Source: Cohnella sp. GbtcB17 (lineage in GTDB: Bacteria; Bacillota; Bacilli; Paenibacillales; Paenibacillaceae). From it: 64,000 nt of DNA. Within the stretch, counting starts at the first letter, position 1. Each line of letters starts with the position of its first letter. The DNA lies in contig NZ_JAGXJW010000048.1 in the NCBI RefSeq assembly GCF_019091135.1, forward strand, positions 1 through 64,000, in the 5' to 3' direction. A program made the position numbers and the translations under genes. Under the pieces are notes generated by a model. It was not told the DNA's origin and did no database searches. It worked only from the letters and a program-made list of their open reading frames with translations. Shown one piece after another: positions 57,485 to 64,000 of the stretch.

Positions 57485-58924
57485 TTAAACTTCATCTTTG
57501 CTTCCTCCCCTTACTTCTTTCCAACAACTCTTTAACAGAGAGTTCAAATCAAAAAAAACAGAGAGTCCAATTAGTGCAAAGCTGTTAATCGCAAGACAGA
57601 GCCAATCATTCATGTTAAATTTCACATTTGTAATAGCAACTATTAGCAAAACCGCCATACCAGCTATCATATATCGGTATCTTCTTATACTTCTAAAATA
57701 CTTTTGGCCAAAAATAGTTTTTAATATTAGCATAAAAGAGGCAGCTATTGCTGATGAAATAGCAGCACCTTCTACACTATATAATGGAATTAAGATATAA
57801 CATGCCAAAAAATTCACGATAATACTGGAAGCGTATATAAGAAGATTAATATTACTTTTTTTTTCAAGAGCAATACCTACACCAGTGGTTTCTGCAATCG
57901 TATAGCTGACAGGAGAAAAAAGTAAGAATGGCAGGAAATCTGTTACTGCACGATAATTTTCTCCGAGTAACAATATAATAATATCTTGGAACGCTATAAT
58001 AAGAATAGCAAACGCAACCATTAAAAAGACAATTATTTCATGCATCTTCATGATGGACTTAACTTCATTTTTATAATTTCTAAATACGAATGGCCCCCAA
58101 AAAACGTTAAGACCAGACTGTAGTAATGTAATAATTCCAGCCAACGTAACAGCTGAGGTGTATACTCCCAATTGACTCAGTTCATCGAATCCTCTTAGAA
58201 AATATTGGGGGATATCATTATTTAATATAGCCATGATGCTTATTGGCATTAATGGAAAACTAAACTTTAACAAACTTGGTTTTAGAGCCCTTTTTATCGA
58301 GATTCTTAAATTAATATTCTTTCGATTCACTAATACAGTGAATGTTAAAAATATGGCACTGGTAATTACCATTAGCATTATTGCAGTATAATAATTTGCG
58401 TCAAAAACAGCAGCTCCTAAATAAGAAAGCTTTATGACAGCCGACGCACACACAGTTGTAACTGTAAAAAGTATCACTGAATTTCTCATGCGATGAAACA
58501 AGGATATATAGCGCTGAACAACTGCGTTCAATGCACAAATAAACAAAAACAACACAACCATATTATTATCATCGTTTAAAACCCACACAGCAATTTCTGT
58601 CTGGAACGGTATAACACTAACTGCAATAAAAACAAGAGCAATTACACTTAATGCCATACAAACAGAAAGTAAATTTTTTTTTTCAACTTCTGTTTCTTTT
58701 TCATGGAAATATCTTATATATCCTTGATCGAGCCCAAGAATAGCGACCCAACTTACCATTGTAAAGATTGCGTAAAATAAGTTTATACTTGCCAGTTGAG
58801 CTGGCTCGAAAACACGCGTTGAAATAGGTAGTATAATAAAATTAATTACAGCACTTACCCAACTTGCAACTGAAAACCCAAGTATTAATTTTATTAACCC
58901 TTGTTTTTTTAAAATTATTTTCAC
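57485..58924 (-). CDS. Wzx-type polysaccharide flippase (MATE/PST family)
   Basis: 479 residues with about 12 transmembrane helices (LGFSVASWVSAVINFIILPISTRVFEP, YAIFTMVSWVAILGLDQGYIRYFHE, SPVSYTIAETTGVGIALEKKSN). Flips undecaprenyl-linked oligosaccharide across the membrane. Starts with GTG 58924 after GGGAG, overlapping the end of wzy by 4 bp (GTGA). Upstream of the broken acetyltransferase in the same operon. Confidence 0.88.
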   Translation of the reverse strand: MKIILKKQGLIKLILGFSVASWVSAVINFIILPISTRVFEPAQLASINLFYAIFTMVSWVAILGLDQGYIRYFHEKETEVEKKNLLSVCMALSVIALVFIAVSVIPFQTEIAVWVLNDDNNMVVLFLFICALNAVVQRYISLFHRMRNSVILFTVTTVCASAVIKLSYLGAAVFDANYYTAIMLMVITSAIFLTFTVLVNRKNINLRISIKRALKPSLLKFSFPLMPISIMAILNNDIPQYFLRGFDELSQLGVYTSAVTLAGIITLLQSGLNVFWGPFVFRNYKNEVKSIMKMHEIIVFLMVAFAILIIAFQDIIILLLGENYRAVTDFLPFLLFSPVSYTIAETTGVGIALEKKSNINLLIYASSIIVNFLACYILIPLYSVEGAAISSAIAASFMLILKTIFGQKYFRSIRRYRYMIAGMAVLLIVAITNVKFNMNDWLCLAINSFALIGLSVFFDLNSLLKSCWKEVRGGSKDEV

Positions 58925-60381
58925 TGTTTTCTCCCAAGATTAATACTATTCAATAATGAAGCTATATACAGTGGAAATGCAACGGTTGTTAACAATAGTA
59001 ATAGGATGGAATAATTATACATTATTGGCGCCACGGCAAAAACAATTGCTAAAAACATATTGCACATATAGGAGCCTTTCCCTTGTCTCACTTTTCCGTC
59101 GTATCTATACATTAATACTACTGATGCCACGGAGATTGCTGGAGAAAATAAAAGCCCTAAGTATAGATATCCTTGTGAGATCATGGGAATAATTTGGCCA
59201 CCTGATACTCCCGATCCATATAAATAGTAATTATACACATCAGTAGAATTAATTTGGCCTGATCTAGATAAGAAAGTACTAATTACATTTATAAAACCTA
59301 GAGTATCACCCAAAAACAACAACTGGTATTTTTCAAAAAAACCTAAATTGGCTAAAGTTAAAGATTCCAAACTTTGGTAAATTCCGTAGAAACCATTTGT
59401 ATATGACTCCACTAAACTTGAGATAGTACGATAAGTTGCTGACAAAGAGAGATAAGAAATTATCAATGTCGTTATTACAGATAACCCTGAAACAATTGAT
59501 AAATTAAGCAACAATCGTCTTCTCTTCGGAAACATTCTTATTAATTGCATATATAATATAGCGGACATGATAAGACCAGACATTTGTCTTGATGTAGTAA
59601 TTGTGGCATTTAATATAATTATCAAAATTGCTATATATATGTATCCATTCCACGGTTTCTTGTTGTATTTGTTATAGATCACGGCTAATAATTTTGCAAG
59701 CACTGTATAATGTGTTATTTCTCCTAGTGTATAACCAATCCAACGCAAACCATTTGGAATAGATGATTTTAATTTTTGTTCGTTTAGGAGCGTCGTATTT
59801 TGAATGGATTGATCAAAAATAAAATAATAATTATGGAATAATGCAGGATATACTAAATACATCGCAGCAGTTATTATTATCAATGCCGTTAGTAGCAAGT
59901 TAATCTTCCCAAAGTTTTTTCCACTAAGAAAATCATATTCCCTTTTTCCTATAGCTGGATTCTCTCTCTTTTTTTCGAATATCCACAATGCTCCAAATAA
60001 ACACGAAACTTCTATACACATCAAAAAAGTAGCCAAAATAATTGTATCCTGCGAGTACACTAGGTTGTATAAACTGGATGGAAATTTATCAAAATAAATG
60101 AAAAGTGGTCCTATAAAGTATCTAATAAACATCAACAATAAAATCGTAACTTTAGGAAAACTCTTCCGATCATAGACTCGAAAAAAAATAAAGTTCAAGC
60201 ATCCATATACCAAAGGAATCATAAATAATAATTTATATATTCCTTTGCTGTTAGGTGAAAAACCAATCATAATCGCCAATAAAAGTGAGAATGTTGTTAA
60301 GATGCAAGCAATATGAAAAGATTGATTTTTTGGGGAATTCTCTTCATCATTTATTATTTTAGGTTTTCCTAATCTATTCAT
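58921..60381 (-). CDS. Wzy-like polysaccharide polymerase
   Basis: 486 residues with about 11-12 transmembrane helices and a long periplasmic-type loop (about 330-400, TYRTISSLVESYTNGFYGIYQSLESL...). Polymerases of this type have poorly conserved sequence; the call rests on topology, size and its place beside wzx and glycosyltransferases. ATG 60381. It is AT-rich like the whole polysaccharide region. Confidence 0.78.
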   Translation of the reverse strand: MNRLGKPKIINDEENSPKNQSFHIACILTTFSLLLAIMIGFSPNSKGIYKLLFMIPLVYGCLNFIFFRVYDRKSFPKVTILLLMFIRYFIGPLFIYFDKFPSSLYNLVYSQDTIILATFLMCIEVSCLFGALWIFEKKRENPAIGKREYDFLSGKNFGKINLLLTALIIITAAMYLVYPALFHNYYFIFDQSIQNTTLLNEQKLKSSIPNGLRWIGYTLGEITHYTVLAKLLAVIYNKYNKKPWNGYIYIAILIIILNATITTSRQMSGLIMSAILYMQLIRMFPKRRRLLLNLSIVSGLSVITTLIISYLSLSATYRTISSLVESYTNGFYGIYQSLESLTLANLGFFEKYQLLFLGDTLGFINVISTFLSRSGQINSTDVYNYYLYGSGVSGGQIIPMISQGYLYLGLLFSPAISVASVVLMYRYDGKVRQGKGSYMCNMFLAIVFAVAPIMYNYSILLLLLTTVAFPLYIASLLNSINLGRKQ

Positions 60382-60392
60382 TGCTAACTACC

Positions 60393-61316
60393 TCAATTTC
60401 TTAAGTCACTAAAATTAATTGCATACCTTGCTAGTACATCCCTCAGTTGTTGATCATTTTTCCCTTCAATCACATTGCTTTTAGCAAGGCCAGAAGTAGA
60501 TGAACTAAGTGTAGAAAACATTTCTGAGAACACTGCATGAACCTTTACTGTCTTAGTTCCGTTTAAATAACTCATACATTTTAACCAGATATCATCAGCA
60601 TCAGGGCACAATTCTTTGATGGCTTCAATATTAAACACTTCTTGGTTTAAAGACTTTGGAGGATATAGTGCTCCTCCTCCATTAGTGGCCATTAAAAGAT
60701 GATCTGGTCCTGAAAAGTTCTTTGATCCGTAACTCCAATCTATATATTTGTTTATTTTTCCATTATTAAAGGTGATTTTATGTGCCCTGTAGCAAGCAAT
60801 ACTTTCTGGATATTCGGCATGTTTTAACATTAATTCTTCTACCATGTTCTCAGGATAAAATAAATCATCATCTGCCGTAATAATAATATCATTCGAAAAC
60901 TCTTGCATCGCATAAAAATACTTTTTATGCGATTTCAAATCTTCACAAAAGCGTATTTCAAGCCCTCGTTTTTGCATCCTTCTCACCCTCAAATCCACAT
61001 CAGTTATTGAGGGAAACTGCGTTGATGCTAGCCATAATATAATTTTGTCCGGCTTTCTGGTTTGTCTCAACAAGGATTCAAGTACCATCCAAATTGTTTT
61101 CATCCTAGGAGGGAATGATGTAAGAGAAACTATTACTTGAGGTACTCTATCATTATTATTATTGCTAATACCACTTTTTTTTGAAGTATTTAATATATAA
61201 TATAGAGGAACTATAATTCTAATCAGAATAAGCAGTACTCTATACATAACTTTTCTCAACGTCTCTATTTTTGTCTTTTCAAAAAAGGTTTGAGTATTAT
61301 AAAAAAAATTAACCAT
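60393..61316 (-). CDS. Glycosyltransferase (GT-A, GT2-like)
   Basis: 307 residues. An N-terminal hydrophobic segment (VLLILIRIIVPLYYIL), then VIVSLTSFPPRMKTIWMVLESLLRQTRKPDKIILWLA and the metal site IIITADDDLFYPENMVEELM, followed by CYRAHKITF. Membrane-anchored glycosyltransferase that extends the repeat unit. RBS GGAGGAAAA, ATG 61316. Lies 11 bp after the wzy start in transcription order upstream. Confidence 0.82.
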   Translation of the reverse strand: MVNFFYNTQTFFEKTKIETLRKVMYRVLLILIRIIVPLYYILNTSKKSGISNNNNDRVPQVIVSLTSFPPRMKTIWMVLESLLRQTRKPDKIILWLASTQFPSITDVDLRVRRMQKRGLEIRFCEDLKSHKKYFYAMQEFSNDIIITADDDLFYPENMVEELMLKHAEYPESIACYRAHKITFNNGKINKYIDWSYGSKNFSGPDHLLMATNGGGALYPPKSLNQEVFNIEAIKELCPDADDIWLKCMSYLNGTKTVKVHAVFSEMFSTLSSSTSGLAKSNVIEGKNDQQLRDVLARYAINFSDLRN

Positions 61317-61391
61317 TTTTCCTCCATAAGTTTAAATTCTAATTGCCATATCATCGACTATACTTGATGTGCCTTCTCATTAGCTTCGTTA

Positions 61392-62522
61392 TTATTTATT
61401 GAAAAATTCATTGTATTGTTTTTTCAACGCATCAACTTTCAACTTATCACCAATATAGGTCTCAAGTTTTTTCACCAATCGTTGGTATTGTTTTTCATCT
61501 AGATTAACTAACTGTTGTATGGCTGTAGAATAGTCATTTTGCCTCGATAGAGAGATTGCCCAGCCGACTTCGGCTTGATTAATGTCAGTCCACGGGGTGT
61601 TATCACTAATAATTACAGGACAATTTGAAAGCATTGCTTCTACAATTGAGTGCCCATAATTTTCTGATATTGTTGGCAAAATCATTGCATCATTTTCAGA
61701 ATATATTTGATGGATATTTTCTCTTTCAGCTATACCACAATATCTCACTTGGATATCACTTGGTAATTCCTTAATGAGATGTGTGCAGGCCTCCCAATAT
61801 TGAGGCATTTCCTTTGGCCCATAAATATCAAATCTTACTTTGCCTTTTATTTTTTTAAGACTCTCCAATGCAAAATATAAATTCTTTTGGGGATGAATTC
61901 TGGAAATATAGACTAAATTTAAAATTCCCGCTTGTTTCTTGCTTTTTTTTCCTAGGTTTACTGGTAGTGAAGGCACATTTTCTAGTACGAAAATTTTTTC
62001 AGAACTTATATCCAACCTTTTTCTTATCTGCTCTTTTTCAGTTTCCGTAGTCGCTTGAAAACATACATACTCATTAAGCAGAAATTTTTTTACCCAAAAT
62101 AAATATGGCGCTTTTTTAAAGGATTTTTGACTTAAGACACTTTCAAACAGTTCCCCCCTTGGGGCTAACACCATTCTTATTTTCATTCTTTTGGATATTA
62201 ATAACAGCGGTATTGCTCGCTTTGCATCAAAAAAGCTATTTTGATAAATAATATCAGGTTTAATATCACTAACAATATTTTTTATACTCTTAAAATTGAA
62301 ATCCGCATTTTGACAATACAGGACCTTAGCTTTTCCAACCTGATTCCAACCCAGCTTAATATTAGGGTATGGATTACTATCTTTTAAGTCATGATTTGAA
62401 GTTACGATATAAATATCTAAATTATCTCCGCATAGATTAACAAAATTACTTATACTAACAACTGGACCACCATACTTTTTTCCAGGCAAATAGCCCCCTG
62501 TAAAAATTAAGACTCTTCTCAT
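61392..62522 (-). CDS. GT4-family glycosyltransferase (GT-B)
   Basis: 376 residues from ATG 62522 (MRRVLIFTGGYLPGKKYGGPVVSI), which has AAAGGAG upstream; a frame extension to 62555 lacks an RBS. C-terminal GT1-type domain: LVYISRIHPQKNLYFALESL, EMPQYWEA, and ENDAMILPTISENYGHSIVEAMLSNCPVIISDNTPW, the E-x7-E region of GT4 enzymes. Adds one sugar to the lipid-linked repeat. Confidence 0.9.
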   Translation of the reverse strand: MRRVLIFTGGYLPGKKYGGPVVSISNFVNLCGDNLDIYIVTSNHDLKDSNPYPNIKLGWNQVGKAKVLYCQNADFNFKSIKNIVSDIKPDIIYQNSFFDAKRAIPLLLISKRMKIRMVLAPRGELFESVLSQKSFKKAPYLFWVKKFLLNEYVCFQATTETEKEQIRKRLDISSEKIFVLENVPSLPVNLGKKSKKQAGILNLVYISRIHPQKNLYFALESLKKIKGKVRFDIYGPKEMPQYWEACTHLIKELPSDIQVRYCGIAERENIHQIYSENDAMILPTISENYGHSIVEAMLSNCPVIISDNTPWTDINQAEVGWAISLSRQNDYSTAIQQLVNLDEKQYQRLVKKLETYIGDKLKVDALKKQYNEFFNK

Positions 62523-62600
62523 ATTAAACTCAACTCCTTTCTTCCAACAATCCATATAGGCGTGTTTCTTTCCTTACGTGTAAATTGAGTAATTTAGCTA

Positions 62601-63728
62601 TTAATGCCTTCCCCAAACCACTCTATTTATGTAATCGGAATAAGATACAATTATTCTAAGAACTTTATCAGATACATTCGTCACATTGTAATCAGCAACA
62701 CTTCTTAGAGTACCCTTCGCCTGTGTCTCTAGTATCTCTAATCCTTGAAATATTCTCACTTTAGAAAGTCCAACCATCATTACCGCCGCTTCTTCCATCG
62801 CTTCCGGCCTTTCATGCGCCTGTCTAATATTCAGTGCCCTAAACCCAAGAATAGAAGATTCCTCACTAATAGTCCCACTATCACTAAGGACAGCCTTAGC
62901 CTTGAATTGCAGCTTGATATAATCGTTAAAGCCCAGGGGTTTCATTATTTTAATCAATGGATTAAACTCTATTCCTTTAGCATTAATCCTATTCCGTGTT
63001 CGAGGATGAGTGCTAAAAATGATTGGCTTATTGTACTTTTCAGCTATAGCATTTAAGCTATCTACTAAATCCAGAAAATTGGTTTCTGAATTTATGTTCT
63101 CTTCTCTATGAGCTGATACGACGAAATATTCTCCCTCTATCAAACCTAATTTTCCGAGTACATCCGAATTCTCTATATCTTCTCTTCTAGAATTTATAAC
63201 TTCAAACATTGGACTACCTGTCTTTATAATTCGATCCGCCGGCAGCCCTTCCCTTAATAGATACTCTCTCGCTATATCACTATAGGTTAGATTAATATCT
63301 GCAATATGGTCGACTATCTTTCGATTCGTTTCCTCTGGCACTCTCTGATCAAAGCATCTCTTCCCGGCCTCCATATGGAAGATCGGAATTTGCTTTCGTT
63401 TAGCCGCGATTGCACATAGGCAGCTATTGGTATCTCCCAATACTAAGAGGGCATTGGGTTGAAATTCTTCCAGGATGGGATCGATTTTAATCAAAATATT
63501 CCCTATCGTCTCAACCGGTGTTCCGGTAGCTGCATTCAGGAAGTAATCGGGTTGCTTCAACTTAAAGTCTTGAAAGAACACTTCATTTAATTCATAATCA
63601 TAATTCTGTTCTGTATGAACAAGTATATGTTCTATTGCATTAGATTCATCTAGTTTATTGATAACAGCAGAAAGCCTTATGATCTCTGGCCTGGTGCCTA
63701 CGACCGTCATCACCTTTAACTTCTTCAT
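62601..63728 (-). CDS. capG: UDP-N-acetyl-hexosamine 2-epimerase (CapG/FnlC type)
   Basis: 375 residues. VMTVVGTRPEIIRLSAVI, HTEQNYDYELNEVFF, LLVLGDTNSCLCAIAAKRKQIPIFHMEAG and SDSGTISEESSILGFRALNIR are typical of UDP-GlcNAc 2-epimerase-like enzymes. Immediately after capF it is most likely the third enzyme of the UDP-L-FucNAc pathway (CapE-CapF-CapG). It would epimerise C2 to give UDP-L-FucNAc. ATG 63728 follows GGAGG within the capF end. Confidence 0.87.
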   Translation of the reverse strand: MKKLKVMTVVGTRPEIIRLSAVINKLDESNAIEHILVHTEQNYDYELNEVFFQDFKLKQPDYFLNAATGTPVETIGNILIKIDPILEEFQPNALLVLGDTNSCLCAIAAKRKQIPIFHMEAGKRCFDQRVPEETNRKIVDHIADINLTYSDIAREYLLREGLPADRIIKTGSPMFEVINSRREDIENSDVLGKLGLIEGEYFVVSAHREENINSETNFLDLVDSLNAIAEKYNKPIIFSTHPRTRNRINAKGIEFNPLIKIMKPLGFNDYIKLQFKAKAVLSDSGTISEESSILGFRALNIRQAHERPEAMEEAAVMMVGLSKVRIFQGLEILETQAKGTLRSVADYNVTNVSDKVLRIIVSYSDYINRVVWGRH

Positions 63729-63731
63729 TGT

Positions 63732-64000
63732 TTAAACCTCCAAGTAATACGTGTCGGGTCTATTTGGATCAAAAAACTCATTGGCCCACATTACAGCGAC
63801 CATATCCGTGTCGCCTAAGTTTTCGATATTATGCGTGTATCCCGTAGGAATATCAACAACTTCCAATCGATCTCCGCTTACGAAATACTGAATGATTTCA
63901 CCGGAGTCGATCTTTCTAAAGCGAATTACCCCTTTGCCGCTAACTACAAGAAACTTTTCATTCTTGGTATGATGCCAGTGATTCCCCTTGGTAATCCCAG
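63732..64000 (-). CDS. capF: CapF-type bifunctional reductase, C-terminal cupin part (cut by window edge)
   Basis: The last 89 residues: GITKGNHWHHTKNEKFLVV, then GKGVIRFRKIDSGEIIQY, EVVDIPTGYTHNIENLGD, VMWANEFFDPNRPDTYYLEV. This is the cupin domain of CapF/FnlB (UDP-2-acetamido-2,6-dideoxy-hexulose reductase); its His residues bind the zinc or metal. The N-terminal reductase domain is beyond 64000. Only 3 bp separate its stop from capG. Confidence 0.85.
   Translation of the reverse strand, partial: GITKGNHWHHTKNEKFLVVSGKGVIRFRKIDSGEIIQYFVSGDRLEVVDIPTGYTHNIENLGDTDMVAVMWANEFFDPNRPDTYYLEV

Overview
The window looks like a chromosomal segment of a Paenibacillaceae bacterium (Paenibacillus/Cohnella-like Bacillota). 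The evidence is the Bacillus-type order comFA-comFC-yvyF-flgM-flgN-flgK-flgL-yviE-fliW-csrA-hag-fliD-fliS-fliT-hpf-secA, degS-degU close by, an SLH-domain surface protein, copper-amine-oxidase 'stalk' domain proteins, and strong GGAGG ribosome sites with frequent GTG/TTG starts. Almost every gene is on the minus strand; only two glycosyltransferases (21265-25122) are on the plus strand. No tRNA, rRNA, CRISPR array or intact insertion sequence was seen.

Layout. 1-1410: the 5' end of secA, then hpf and a cold-shock gene, each with a terminator or promoter. 1591-20933: a 16-gene minus-strand glycan island encoding GT2 and GT-B transferases, an RgpF-like protein, two LicD-family phosphotransferases, a LicC-like nucleotidyltransferase, two PLP aminotransferases, three methyltransferases, a PhyH dioxygenase, a PglD/NeuD-like acyltransferase and a WbqC protein. 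21265-25122: two tandem GT2-TPR transferases on the opposite strand. The 331-bp gap between the two arms holds two divergent sigma-D (flagellar) promoters, one a perfect TAAA-N15-GCCGATAT match and one with 7 of 8 bases in the -10. The island is therefore read as a flagellin-glycosylation island inserted between fliT and hpf of the standard flagellar locus.

25135-35495: late flagellar genes. A third GT2-TPR gene sits between hag and fliD. hag has a perfect sigma-D promoter and a leader hairpin that displays a CsrA-type ACGGAA loop; csrA and fliW lie just upstream, so the FliW-CsrA-Hag homeostasis circuit appears intact. 35609-39329: comFC, comFA and a small membrane protein. 39651-46328: a cystine-type symporter, a TlpA/ResA-like thiol oxidoreductase, a large SLH protein with two thioredoxin-like domains, and a low-complexity secreted protein with a Cys-containing tail. 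The last two share a promoter and a leader with an intrinsic terminator. 46648-48550: degU and degS. 48699-54605: phosphodiester-glycosidase/stalk protein, VanZ protein and a three-gene envelope cluster.

54638-64000: an AT-rich polysaccharide locus on the minus strand: capF (partial), capG/fnlC, two glycosyltransferases, Wzy polymerase, Wzx flippase, a broken acetyltransferase and a WbpO/TviB-type UDP-sugar dehydrogenase. It ends in decayed remnants of a UDP-glucose dehydrogenase and a UDP-glucuronate epimerase. The intact genes suggest an exopolysaccharide or capsule containing L-FucNAc and an N-acetyl-hexosaminuronic acid.
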